The notes: generated by a model from the letters alone, not told the origin. 64,000 nucleotides of DNA from Aquipseudomonas alcaligenes (GCF_900156545.1 NZ_FTNW01000003.1:558001-622000), one strand, 5' to 3'; counted from the first letter of the stretch, positions 40,100-49,769 are shown. A program made the numbers and translations.

Positions 40100-40935
40100 C
40101 AGGCCTTGCCCGCGAAGCCTTCGACGAAGGGCACCTCGAAACACTTCTCGTGCATGATCGGGCCGTGGCCGAAGTAGCCATCCTCGCCGAACAGCTCGCC
40201 GTGGTCGGCGGTGATGATGAACCAGGTGTTCTCCGGTGCCTTCTCCATCAGTTTGCCGATCAGCCCGTCGACATACTCCACGCAGCGGATCTGCTGCTGG
40301 CGCAGCATCTCCATCTGTTCCTGATCGAAGAACGCCCCGCTGTCTGCCGCATTGTGCTGAGCCTCGCCACCCAGGCTCTTGAACACCCCGTGTACGCCGG
40401 AGATGCGCGGCAGGCTCTCGTCCTTGAGCATGTAGGGGTAGTGGGTCTCGCCCAGGTTGAGGAAATAGTAGTGCGGCTCGTCCTCGGGGAAGGTCATCTC
40501 CTCGACCATGCCGGCGAAGTCGTTGTGGTTGCCCATCAGCTTGTAGTCATCGAAGTGCTGATTGATCGCCGTCTGCTGGTTGAGCACTGGCATCGACACC
40601 CGTGCCACGGTGCGATAGCCCAGCTGGCCGAGCACCTTGGGTAGCGACAGTTCCGGAATGAAGTCGCGGAACGACACATCGGCGATGCCGGTGCGCTCCA
40701 CCCACTGGACGAACTCTTCCTTGTACACCTCCGAGGCATAAACCTCGCGCGGCGTGCTGTGCGGCAGCATGCCCATGGTGAAGGCGTAGTGCGACGGCGC
40801 GGTCCAGGAGGCATAGGAGTAGCGCTTTTCCACCTGGCCGACGCGCTCGATGTTCGGTGTGCTGGCGGCCATGCAGGAGTCGTAGCGGCAGCTGTCCATG
40901 ATGATGAAGACGATGTGGTTGATGGGCGCGCTCAT
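40099..40935 (-). CDS. sulfatase-like alkaline-phosphatase-superfamily protein
   Basis: A 278-residue protein without signal peptide. The metal site begins INHIVFIIMDSCRYDS and ends with TADHGELFGEDGYFGHG. The nucleophile region is SWTAPSHYAFTMG: Thr and PSH replace the Cys/Ser-x-Pro-x-Arg of formylglycine sulfatases, so it is not a classical sulfatase and could be a phosphodiesterase or head-group transferase. The ATG at 40935 (MSAPINHI) follows GAGGAC; longer in-frame starts are poor. It heads the left arm. Confidence 0.78.
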   Translation of the reverse strand: MSAPINHIVFIIMDSCRYDSCMAASTPNIERVGQVEKRYSYASWTAPSHYAFTMGMLPHSTPREVYASEVYKEEFVQWVERTGIADVSFRDFIPELSLPKVLGQLGYRTVARVSMPVLNQQTAINQHFDDYKLMGNHNDFAGMVEEMTFPEDEPHYYFLNLGETHYPYMLKDESLPRISGVHGVFKSLGGEAQHNAADSGAFFDQEQMEMLRQQQIRCVEYVDGLIGKLMEKAPENTWFIITADHGELFGEDGYFGHGPIMHEKCFEVPFVEGFAGKA

Positions 40936-41618
40936 GGGGTTGTCCTCTCTGGGCGAATGCAGCGGTGATCCGCACCGGGCGTTGCCGCAGGCGGTTGAAC
41001 GTAGTGCGTGAACCAGGTGTGGCGGTGCGCTGTGATCAGGCTTGAGGCATCCATACCTTGTTCCTTGGGGGAGGGTTCCGATCACGCAAACGCTGTTCGC
41101 GGATTCGCATCAACCCTGCCGATGTTCGGTTCGAGACTCAGTGTCCCTGTTGTTATTTCCCGACACCCCCTCCCTTGGGTGGGGGGCAAAACCGTTGCGT
41201 GCTGATCTTATGGTTGGACGTATTTTTGACGTTATCTGTTTTTTGATCTGCTCATGGATGTAATTTTGACATTTTTTAGTGGCTGGTAGTAAATAGCCAT
41301 CGAGATAGTTTCTGTTTCGTTGTGGTGTGTGTCTCACTGTGCCGTTACAGATGCGTAGTTATTCTTATAAATAAAAATCTGTATTTCTGCCTTCGCATCA
41401 CCTTTCTGGCGTGAGGCGCTACCGGAGTAGCGCGCTTTCGGATGGTTGCTGCGAGGGATTGCGGTGGGGACGATCGAGCCTTCAATGCGCCTTCCCGGGC
41501 TTTTGCCCGCGTCTTGCATTTGTGCTCAACAGGTAGTCGCTGCCAGCTAATCGGCCCCCGAGCCGGAGCGGACAGTCCGCGGCACGGGGTCTTTGGGCCC
41601 GGAAAAGAGCTACGTACC
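40936..41618. promoter_or_regulatory. 683-base AT-rich divergent control region
   Basis: No convincing gene. Bases about 41200-41400 are clearly AT-rich in a GC-rich genome. It contains near-identical direct repeats GTATTTTTGAC (41220-41230) and GTAATTTTGAC (41260-41270) 40 bases apart. A hairpin GCGCTAC-CGGA-GTAGCGC (41416-41433) and a short palindrome GCGGAC-A-GTCCGC near 41567 follow in what should be the leader of the megasynthase mRNA. It should drive both the left arm and the six-gene right arm. Confidence 0.6.
41183..41200 (+). promoter_or_regulatory. candidate sigma-54 promoter of the megasynthase operon
   Basis: GGGGCAAAACCGTTGCGT contains GG-N10-GC (GG at 41185-41186, GC at 41197-41198) and resembles TGGCAC-N5-TTGC. 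The match is partial and there would be a 400-base leader, so this is only a candidate. Confidence 0.28.
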
Positions 41619-44600
41619 ATGCAAGGCACTGGTCTTCGCAAGTTGCTGCTGTCGCCCCTTGGTTTTGATCACCCCGCCCTGGCGATAGCCGCTTCCCGTG
41701 CCGGCGGCACCGGGGTTCTGGACCTGGAGCTGAGTCGCGCTTCGGCCCTGGCTCAGCTGCAGCTGCTGGCCCGTCAGGCCGGTAAGCAGGGCTTCGGCGT
41801 GCGTCTCGGTGGCTTCGGTGCCGAACTGGCTGAACAGCTCATTCAACTCCTGGATGCAGGCCTGAATCTGCTGATTCTCGGCCGTGAGCACTGGGCCGAA
41901 TGGCAGGGCTGGCTGGCTGGCGCGGCGCTGACCGAGACGACCCTGCTGCTTGAGCTGAGCGACAATGACCCGCTCGATAGTGCCATTGCCTGCCGCGTGG
42001 ACGGCCTGCTGCTCAAGGGGCACGAGGCCGCTGGCTTCGTCGGCGAGAGCAGCGCCTTCATCCTCGTCCAGCACTGGCGCGCGACCTGCGATTTGCCGCT
42101 GTACCTGCGCGGCGGCATCACTCCGCACACCGCTGCCGCCGCAGCCCTGGCCGGTTGTGCTGGCGTGGCGCTGGACAGCCAGGTGCTGTTGCTGCAGGAG
42201 TCACCACTGGCGGCCGAGCTGCAGCCACACCTGCGCAGCCTCTCCGGCAGCGAGACGGTAGCCGCCGGCAACGGCGAGCTGGGCCGCTACTGCCGCATCC
42301 TCTCGCGTCCCGGTTTCGTCAAGGCCAAGGCCTTCATCGCCGCTGTCGATTCCCTGACACCCGAGCTGATGCGCGAGCGCCTGCTGGCCGAGGTGGAGTG
42401 GCGCAATCCGCCTGCCGGCCTGCTGCCGCTGGGGCAGGACGTGGCCTTCGCCGCCGCCTGGCAGAAGCAGTACGGCAGCGTCGCCCAGCTGTTCCAGGCC
42501 ATCGATGCGGCCGTGCAGCACAACCCGCAGCTCGCCCTGAACGCTCGTGCCCTGCGTGCCGAGCACGCGCCACTGGCTGATGCTCTGGGCCTGAGCCTGC
42601 CGCTGGTGCAGGGGCCGATGAGCCGGGTCTCCGACAAGGCCGAATTCGCCGCCGCGGTGGCTGAAGGTGGCGCCTTGCCGATGCTGGCCCTGGCCCTGCT
42701 CAAGGGCAAGCCGCTGGCGGGCCTGCTGGAAAAGACCGCCGAGCTGCTGGCGGGTCGCCCCTGGGGCATCGGCCTGCTCGGCTTCGCTCCACAGACCCTG
42801 CTGGACGAGCAGATCGCCGCGGCCAAGCCGCATCAGCCCAGCTACGCCATCATCGCCGGCGGGCGGCCGGACCAGGCGGTGCGCCTGGAACAGTCGGGCA
42901 TCCCGTCCTTCCTCCATGTGCCGTCATCCAACCTGATCCCGATGTTCCTCAAGGAAGGCGCGCGGCGCTTCATCTTCGAGGGGCGCGAATGCGGCGGTCA
43001 CGTCGGCCCGCTGAGCAGCTTCGTGCTGTGGAGCAGCATGATCGATCGTCTGCTGGAGGAGATCGCCCTGGGCGTGCCGGCGCACGAGATCCAGGTGCTG
43101 TTTGCCGGCGGCATCCATGATGCGCGCTCCTCGGCCATGGTCCAGGCCATGGCCGCGTCGCTGCTGACCAAGGGCGTCAAGGTCGGCCTGCTGATGGGCA
43201 GTGCCTACCTGTTCACCCGCGAAATCGTCGAGGCCGGCGCCATCGTCGAGGGCTTCCAGCAGCAGGCCATCGAGTGCGCACGCACGGTCAACCTGGAGTC
43301 CGGCACCGGCCACGCCAGCCGCTGCGCCTACACGCCCTTTGCTGCTGCCTTCTTCGCTCGGCGCAATGAACTCAAGCAGCAGGCGGTACCGGCCGACGAG
43401 GCTCGCGAGCAACTCGACGACCTGATCCTCGGCCGCCTGCGCCTGGCCTCCAAGGGCAGCATGCGGGTGGGCGAGGAGGGCGTGCTCAAGGCGTTTTCCG
43501 CCGCCGAGCAGGTGGCCGACGGCATGTACATGATCGGCCAGGTCGCCACCCTGCGTGACGCCATCACCGATATCGCCAGCCTGCACCGCAGTGTTACCGA
43601 GGACTCCCTGGCCCTGCTGGAGGACTACCAGCAGGCCCAGCTCGAAGCAGCGGTCGAGCCCAGCGAGCCGGCCGACATCGCCATCATCGGCATGGGCTCG
43701 ATCCTGCCCGGTGCCAATACCACCCGCGAGTACTGGCAGAACATCCTGGCCAAGGTCGACGCCATCAGCGAGATCCCCTCGCACCGCTGGGACTGGCGCC
43801 TGTACTTCGACGAAAACCGCAGCGCGCCGGACAAGATCTACTCGCGCTGGGGCGGTTTCCTCGACGATCTGGTGTTCGACCCGACCCGTTACGGCATGCC
43901 GCCCAAGTCCATCGAGTCGGTCGACCCGATGCAGTTGATGGCCCTCGACATCGCCCGCCAGACCCTGGCCGACGCCGGCTACGAACAGCGCGGCTTCAAT
44001 CGGGAGAAGGCCTCGGTGATCATCGGTGCCAGTGGCGGTGCCGGCGACGTCGGCATGCAGTACGGCCTGCGCTCCGAGCTACCGCGCTTCAAGGGCGACC
44101 TGCCGGGCGAGATCGCCGGGCGCCTGCCGCAATGGACCGAGGACACCTTCGCCGGCATCCTGATCAACGTGATGGCCGGGCGTATCGCCAACCGCCTGGA
44201 CTTCGGCGGCGTCAACTTCGCCACCGACGCGGCCTGCGCCTCGTCCCTGGCAGCCATCTATCAGGGCATCAACGAGCTGCTCTCCGGGCGCAGTGACCTG
44301 GTCATCGCCGGCGGCGTGGACACCGTGCAGGGTCCATTCGGCTACCTGTGTTTCAGCAAGACCCAGGCCCTGTCGCCGCGCGGCCGCTGCCGCACCTTCG
44401 ACGAATCGGCCGACGGCATCGTGATTTCCGAAGGCATCGCCATGCTGGCGCTGAAGCGCCTGAGCGATGCCGAACGCGATGGCGACCGCGTCTATGCGGT
44501 GATCAAGGGCATGGCGGGTAGCAGCGACGGCAAGGCCAAGGGCCTTACCGCGCCGCTGCCCGCCGGCCAGCTGCGCGCCATGCGCCGAGCCTACCAGCAG

Positions 44601-47600
44601 GCCGGTTTCGGTCCGGACAGCGTCGGCCTGTTCGAAGCCCACGGCACCGGCACCGTGGCCGGCGACACCGCCGAGCTGGACAGCACCACTTCGCTGCTGC
44701 GTGAGGTTGGCAGCCGCCCGGCTCAGGCGGTGGTCGGCTCGGTGAAGACCATGATCGGCCACACCAAAGCCACCGCCGGCGTGGCCGGCATGATCAAGGC
44801 TGCCCTGGCCCTGCACCACAAGGTGCTGCCGCCGCACCTGGGCGTGCAATCGCCCAACGCCGTGCTGAAGAAGGACGACAGCCCGCTCTGCGTGCTCGAC
44901 GAGGCGCAGCCCTGGCTGGCCACGCCTCAGCAACCGCGGCGCGCAGCCGTCAGCGCCTTCGGCTTCGGCGGGACCAACTTCCACGCGGTGCTCGAGGAAT
45001 ATGCCGGCGAGTACCGCCCCTGGCTGACCCGGAGCGTCAGCGACGCCTGGAGCGCCGAGCTGTTGCTGTGGCGCGCCGGTAGCCGTGAACAACTGCAGAG
45101 CCAGGTAGCCCAGCTGCAGGCGCAGTTGGCTGCGCCGGGCAAGGTGGCGCTGCGCGATATCGCCTGTTACCAGAGCAACAACCTCGGCCAGGGTGAACAC
45201 AGCCTAGCGCTGGTGGTCGGCAGCCTCGACGAACTGGCCGACAAGCTGGCCAAGGCCCAGCAGCGCCTGGCCGGCGAGGCGCTGATCGATCCGACCATCG
45301 TGCTCGGCGACAGCCGCGTCGAGCCGGGCCAGGTTGCCCTGCTGTTCCCCGGCCAGGGCTCGCAGAACATCAATATGCTGCGCGAGCTGGCCGTGCTGTT
45401 CCCGGCGGTTGCCGACACCCTGGCCGAGGCCGACAGTCTGCTGGCCGCCGGCACCGAGCGTTTTGCCAAGAAGCCGCTGAGCCAGTTCATCCATCCGCGT
45501 GCCTGCTATGACGAAGCTTCGCGTCAGGCGGCGACTGCCGCGCTGACCAGCACCGACGTGGCTCAGCCGGCCCTCGGCGCGGTGGAGGCGGGTCTGCTGC
45601 GTCTGCTGCGCGAGCTGGGTATCGACGGCGATATGCTCGCCGGCCACAGCTACGGCGAGTTCGTTGCCCTGTTTGCGGCCGGGCAGATCGACTTCGCCAC
45701 CCTGATGAGCCTGTCCGAGGCCCGCGGCCGCTTCATCGTCGAGGCCGCCGCCAGCGCCGGCAGCGAGCTGGGCAGCATGGCCATGGTCCAGGCGCCGCGC
45801 GAGCAGGTGGAGCAGGCCATCGCCGCCATTCCGCAGCTGCTGGTGGCCAACCACAACGCGCCGGAGCAGAGCATCATCAGCGGCTCCACGGCCGGCATCG
45901 CCCGCGCTCTGGAGGTGCTACAGCAGGCTGGCATCAACGCCAGCCCGATCCCGGTAGCCGCGGCCTTCCATTCACCCTTCGTCGCCCCGGCCCAGGGCCT
46001 GCTCGCCGCCGCCATCGCCGCTGCGCCTTGGCAGGCCGGGCGCCTGCCGGTCTACTCCAACGCCAGTGCCGCTCTGCACGCTGCCGAGCCGGCACAGGTC
46101 CAGCAGGCCATGGCCGAGCACCTGGTCAAGCCGGTGGAGTTCGTCGCCCAGATCGAGGCCATGCACAGCGCAGGGGCTCGGGTCTTTGTCGAGGTCGGGC
46201 CCAAAGCCGTGCTCAGTCGCCTGGTCGGCCGCATCCTCGAGGGCAAGCCGCATCATGCCGTGGCCCTGGACGAGCGCGGCGGCGGTCTCACCAGCCTGCT
46301 GCTGGCCCTGGCGCGCTTGCACAGCCTCGGCGTGCCGTTCCAGCCCGCCCGCCTGTTCGCCGGTCGTGGCTGCCAGCCCAGTGCCAATGGCCGCCTCGAC
46401 GGTCTGTGGCACGACGCCAGCCTGCCCAAGCAGGCTTGGCTGCTGAATGGCAGCGGCGCGCGTCGCGCCAGCGAAGCGCCGCGGCAGATCGGCGTGCTGC
46501 AGGGCGAAGTACTGCCTGCCCCCGTTTCCACGGTCGAGTCGCCCCCGGTGGTGGTGCCGCTCAACCGCAATCCCGCAACCCTGCCGCACAGCGCAGAGCG
46601 ACACAAGGAGAGGCTGGTCATGTCCGAACCCACGGCAATCCAAGGTGACGAGATGTCATCGGTGATGGCGGAATACTTCGCCACCATGCGCCAGTTCCTG
46701 GAAACCCAGGAGCGCGTGCTCAACGCCTTTATGGCCGGCGGCGCCCTGCCGGCTGCCATGCCGCGCAGCATGCCTGCCGCTGCACCGGCACCGCGTCGCC
46801 CGATGGCTGCCGCTCCGGCCGCGCGCGTTGCTCCGGCCCCGGTGCCGGTTGCCGCTGCGACGCCAGTAGCGACTCCGGTCGCCGCCGTGCCCGCACCTGT
46901 GGCTGCTCCGTCGGTCGCCGCTGCGCCAGTGGCCACGCCTTCGGCGGCCAAGGCCGAGAAGCCGAAGATCAAGGACCTGTTGCTGTCGATCGTCGAGGAG
47001 CGCACCGGCTACCCGAGCGACATGGTCGGCCTGGAGCAGAACCTGGAAGCCGATCTCGGCATCGACTCGATCAAGCGCGTGGAAATCGTCGGCGCCCTGC
47101 TGCAGACCCTGCCGCCGGCCTACGGCAGTGCCCTGGGCGAGGCGCGCAGCCAGCTCAACACGCGAGCGACCCTGGCGGACATGCTCAAGATGCTCGAAGG
47201 GCTGGAAGTCGGCGAGGTAGCCGTCCCTTTTGAGTCGGCCGAGGCGAGCCCGAAGACTGTGCCGGTAGCGGCCAGCCACTCGCCTCGGCATATCGTGTTA
47301 CCTGAGGAAGAGGCCATCCCCGAGCAGGCCCTGCGCCAGTTCGAGCCGGGCTACTTCATTCTCACCGCCGACGACCATGGCCTGGCCCTGCGCCTGCAGG
47401 AGTGGCTGGAGCAACGTGGCTGCACGGTGTCCCTGCTGAGCCCGGGACTGCTGGCCGACGAAGTGGCACTGGCCACCTGGTGCCGCGAGACGGCAGCCAA
47501 CCCCGACAAGCAGGTCGCCGGAGTCGTTCACCTGGCCGCCCTGGGCGCTCATGCCCTGCCCGTGGATGCGGAGCTGGAGGCCTGGCAGCGCGAGCTACTG

Positions 47601-49769
47601 GTCAACGAGAAGTCGCTGTACCTGATCCTCCACTCGCTGGCCGCGCAGCTGCGCAGTGATGCCCACGTGGTCGCGCTCAGCGCCCTGGGCGGCCTGTTCG
47701 CCCGCGGCATTGATGAACAGCGCCAGGCCCTGAGCCTGCAGGGCGGTGGCAGCGGCCTGATCAAGTCGATTCGCGAGGAGCGACCGGCCCTGCGTACCCG
47801 TGCCATCGACCTGGATCCGGCGCTGAGCGATGCCGAGCAGTTGGCCATCATCACCGCCGAGCTGCAGCTGGTTGGCGGGCGCCAGGAGGTCGGCTATCCG
47901 GCCGGCCGGCGCACGGTGTTCCGCACCCAGGTCGACGAGGTCACCGCCGAGGACCTGTTGCCGCCGCTGGAGAATGCCGTGGTGCTGGCCACCGGTGGCG
48001 CCCGCGGCATCACCGCCGAGGTGCTGCGCGAAATCGCCCGCCCCGGCAACGTACTGGTGCTGACCGGGCGCAGCCCGCTGGCCGAAGAAGACGCCGACAC
48101 CGTTGCCCTGAAAGACGAGGGGCAGTTGCGCCAGTACTTTATCGGCGAGGTGCGCGCCGGCCGCCTGAAGCTGACCCCGGCCGAGATGCAGAAGCGCATC
48201 GGCGCACTAGTCGGCCTGCGCGAGATGCACAGCAATATCGCCGACCTGCGCGCCCACGGCGCCATGGTCGAATACCTGGCGGTGGATACCACCGACGAGG
48301 CGGCCCTGGCTGCCGCCATCGACGGCATCCGCCAGCGCCATGGCAAGCTCAGCGGCGTGGTGCACGGCGCTGGAGTGATCGAAGACAAGCTGCTGGAAGA
48401 CAAGACTCCCGACAGCTGGATGCGCGTGGTCGGCACCAAGGTGCTTGGCATGCTCCTGCTGCAGAAGCTGGTGCGCGTCGAGGAACTGCAGTTCTTCTGC
48501 GTGTTCAGCTCGGTGGCCGGGCGCTACGGCAACAGCGGCCAGCTCGACTACGCCACCGCCAACGAGCTGATGAGCCGTCTGTGCAGCCAGCTGCAGAGCC
48601 TGTGGGGCAATCAGGTCAAGCTGCTGTCGCTGAACTGGGGCCCCTGGGGGCCGACCTTGTTCGGCGCTGGCATGGTCACTGCCGAGACCGAGAAGAAATT
48701 TGCCGACAAGGGCGTGGCCCTGGTCAGCGCGGCCCAGGGCCGACGCCTGTTCGACGAGGCCCTGCGCCTGAAAGCCGGGCATGCGGTGGAGGTGGTGGCC
48801 GGCGACGGCCCCTGGGAACGCCACGAGACGGATATCGGCCGCTGGCAGGAGGAGGCCGGCGACGCCCCGCAGACCGCCCGCCAGCCGCTGCTGACCCAGT
48901 GCCGTATCGAAGATGGCGAAAAGGGCACCCAGGTCCTGCATTTCAACCTGGACGCCAGCCACGGCTACCTGCAGGAGCACTGCATCGACGGCATCCCGGT
49001 GCTGCCTGCGGCTGTGGCCCTGGAGATCATCGCCGAGGCCGCCACCCTGATGTGGCCAGGTTGGATAGTTGCGGAAGTGGCCGAGCTGCGCCTGCTCAAG
49101 GGCGTGCAGCTGAGCGAGCCGAACCAGGCCCTTTCGCTGCTGATCAACCCGCCGACCTATGCCAGCAGCGAAGGCTTCGATGCCAGCATCAGCATCCGTT
49201 CCGGCAGTGGCACGCAGCAGCGTATGCACTATCGCGCCGCGGTGAAGATGGCTCAGCAGCTGCCCGAGGCACCGCGCCATGTACCCTGCGAATACCGCGA
49301 GCGCGAGCTGCCTGTGGCCAAGGCCTACCAGGAGTGGCTGTTCCACGGTCCGCGCTTCCAGGTCATCCGCGGCATCAGCGGGCTGTCCAGCCAGGGCGCG
49401 GCGGCGCTGATGTGCCCCAGCTCGCCGCAGCAGTGGCTGGCCGGCGGCCGTGCCGAACAGCAGTGGATCATCGACCCGGCGGTGCTCGACGCCGCGCCGC
49501 AGATGGCCCTGCTCTGGGCCCGCACCTTCCACGACGGCTCGGCGCTGCCGGCCCAGTTCGGTCGGGTGATCCGCTACGTCGAGCAATTGCCCGAACGCTT
49601 CCACATGGACTTCCAGTGTCTGCCTGGCGACGCCCAGCAGGTGCGCGCCAACGTCTTCTTCAGCGACGACGAGGGTCGCCTGCTGCTGCTGATCGAAGAC
49701 CTGCAATGCATCGTCGATGCGCGCCTCAATCGCCTGGGCGGCACTCACCTGCGCAAGGAAACCGAGTGA
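41619..49769 (+). CDS. PUFA/secondary-lipid synthase-like megasynthase: NMO-NMO-KS-AT-ACP-KR-DH
   Basis: A 2716-residue iterative synthase of PfaA/HglE type. Order: degenerate nitronate-monooxygenase-like domain (about 10-240), second NMO/PfaD-like enoyl reductase (about 325-640, EGRECGGHVG with His461), KS (686-1130: Cys873, His1008 in EAHGTGT, His1048), AT (1236-1575: GHSYGE Ser1344), Ala/Pro linker, one ACP (1783-1860: LGIDSIKR Ser1817), KR (2115-2400: TGGARGIT, Tyr2311) and DH (2440-2700: His2454, DPAVLDAAPQ). All catalytic residues of the KS, AT, ACP, KR and DH appear intact. The ATG at 41619 follows GGAAAAGAG; the frame is open to 41442. Product unknown; a reduced or partly unsaturated long acyl chain is likely. 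Confidence 0.92.
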   Translation: MQGTGLRKLLLSPLGFDHPALAIAASRAGGTGVLDLELSRASALAQLQLLARQAGKQGFGVRLGGFGAELAEQLIQLLDAGLNLLILGREHWAEWQGWLAGAALTETTLLLELSDNDPLDSAIACRVDGLLLKGHEAAGFVGESSAFILVQHWRATCDLPLYLRGGITPHTAAAAALAGCAGVALDSQVLLLQESPLAAELQPHLRSLSGSETVAAGNGELGRYCRILSRPGFVKAKAFIAAVDSLTPELMRERLLAEVEWRNPPAGLLPLGQDVAFAAAWQKQYGSVAQLFQAIDAAVQHNPQLALNARALRAEHAPLADALGLSLPLVQGPMSRVSDKAEFAAAVAEGGALPMLALALLKGKPLAGLLEKTAELLAGRPWGIGLLGFAPQTLLDEQIAAAKPHQPSYAIIAGGRPDQAVRLEQSGIPSFLHVPSSNLIPMFLKEGARRFIFEGRECGGHVGPLSSFVLWSSMIDRLLEEIALGVPAHEIQVLFAGGIHDARSSAMVQAMAASLLTKGVKVGLLMGSAYLFTREIVEAGAIVEGFQQQAIECARTVNLESGTGHASRCAYTPFAAAFFARRNELKQQAVPADEAREQLDDLILGRLRLASKGSMRVGEEGVLKAFSAAEQVADGMYMIGQVATLRDAITDIASLHRSVTEDSLALLEDYQQAQLEAAVEPSEPADIAIIGMGSILPGANTTREYWQNILAKVDAISEIPSHRWDWRLYFDENRSAPDKIYSRWGGFLDDLVFDPTRYGMPPKSIESVDPMQLMALDIARQTLADAGYEQRGFNREKASVIIGASGGAGDVGMQYGLRSELPRFKGDLPGEIAGRLPQWTEDTFAGILINVMAGRIANRLDFGGVNFATDAACASSLAAIYQGINELLSGRSDLVIAGGVDTVQGPFGYLCFSKTQALSPRGRCRTFDESADGIVISEGIAMLALKRLSDAERDGDRVYAVIKGMAGSSDGKAKGLTAPLPAGQLRAMRRAYQQAGFGPDSVGLFEAHGTGTVAGDTAELDSTTSLLREVGSRPAQAVVGSVKTMIGHTKATAGVAGMIKAALALHHKVLPPHLGVQSPNAVLKKDDSPLCVLDEAQPWLATPQQPRRAAVSAFGFGGTNFHAVLEEYAGEYRPWLTRSVSDAWSAELLLWRAGSREQLQSQVAQLQAQLAAPGKVALRDIACYQSNNLGQGEHSLALVVGSLDELADKLAKAQQRLAGEALIDPTIVLGDSRVEPGQVALLFPGQGSQNINMLRELAVLFPAVADTLAEADSLLAAGTERFAKKPLSQFIHPRACYDEASRQAATAALTSTDVAQPALGAVEAGLLRLLRELGIDGDMLAGHSYGEFVALFAAGQIDFATLMSLSEARGRFIVEAAASAGSELGSMAMVQAPREQVEQAIAAIPQLLVANHNAPEQSIISGSTAGIARALEVLQQAGINASPIPVAAAFHSPFVAPAQGLLAAAIAAAPWQAGRLPVYSNASAALHAAEPAQVQQAMAEHLVKPVEFVAQIEAMHSAGARVFVEVGPKAVLSRLVGRILEGKPHHAVALDERGGGLTSLLLALARLHSLGVPFQPARLFAGRGCQPSANGRLDGLWHDASLPKQAWLLNGSGARRASEAPRQIGVLQGEVLPAPVSTVESPPVVVPLNRNPATLPHSAERHKERLVMSEPTAIQGDEMSSVMAEYFATMRQFLETQERVLNAFMAGGALPAAMPRSMPAAAPAPRRPMAAAPAARVAPAPVPVAAATPVATPVAAVPAPVAAPSVAAAPVATPSAAKAEKPKIKDLLLSIVEERTGYPSDMVGLEQNLEADLGIDSIKRVEIVGALLQTLPPAYGSALGEARSQLNTRATLADMLKMLEGLEVGEVAVPFESAEASPKTVPVAASHSPRHIVLPEEEAIPEQALRQFEPGYFILTADDHGLALRLQEWLEQRGCTVSLLSPGLLADEVALATWCRETAANPDKQVAGVVHLAALGAHALPVDAELEAWQRELLVNEKSLYLILHSLAAQLRSDAHVVALSALGGLFARGIDEQRQALSLQGGGSGLIKSIREERPALRTRAIDLDPALSDAEQLAIITAELQLVGGRQEVGYPAGRRTVFRTQVDEVTAEDLLPPLENAVVLATGGARGITAEVLREIARPGNVLVLTGRSPLAEEDADTVALKDEGQLRQYFIGEVRAGRLKLTPAEMQKRIGALVGLREMHSNIADLRAHGAMVEYLAVDTTDEAALAAAIDGIRQRHGKLSGVVHGAGVIEDKLLEDKTPDSWMRVVGTKVLGMLLLQKLVRVEELQFFCVFSSVAGRYGNSGQLDYATANELMSRLCSQLQSLWGNQVKLLSLNWGPWGPTLFGAGMVTAETEKKFADKGVALVSAAQGRRLFDEALRLKAGHAVEVVAGDGPWERHETDIGRWQEEAGDAPQTARQPLLTQCRIEDGEKGTQVLHFNLDASHGYLQEHCIDGIPVLPAAVALEIIAEAATLMWPGWIVAEVAELRLLKGVQLSEPNQALSLLINPPTYASSEGFDASISIRSGSGTQQRMHYRAAVKMAQQLPEAPRHVPCEYRERELPVAKAYQEWLFHGPRFQVIRGISGLSSQGAAALMCPSSPQQWLAGGRAEQQWIIDPAVLDAAPQMALLWARTFHDGSALPAQFGRVIRYVEQLPERFHMDFQCLPGDAQQVRANVFFSDDEGRLLLLIEDLQCIVDARLNRLGGTHLRKETE
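46605..46622 (+). promoter_or_regulatory. internal ribosome site and in-frame ATG within the megasynthase
   Basis: AAGGAG (46605-46610) lies nine bases before an in-frame ATG (46620, residue Met1668). It would start MSEPTAIQGDEMSSVM, exactly between the AT and ACP domains, yielding a 1049-residue ACP-KR-DH protein. It is either a working internal start or a relic of gene fusion. Confidence 0.5.

Noticed and set aside
40099..40935. Annotation as an active formylglycine sulfatase
   Set aside because: The CxPxR site is absent (SWTAPSH), so the maturation signal is missing.
41442..41618. Upstream extension of the megasynthase reading frame by 59 codons
   Set aside because: The extension has no recognisable domain, an unfavourable start context and covers the hairpin and palindrome; the ATG at 41619 has a GGAAAAGAG site.
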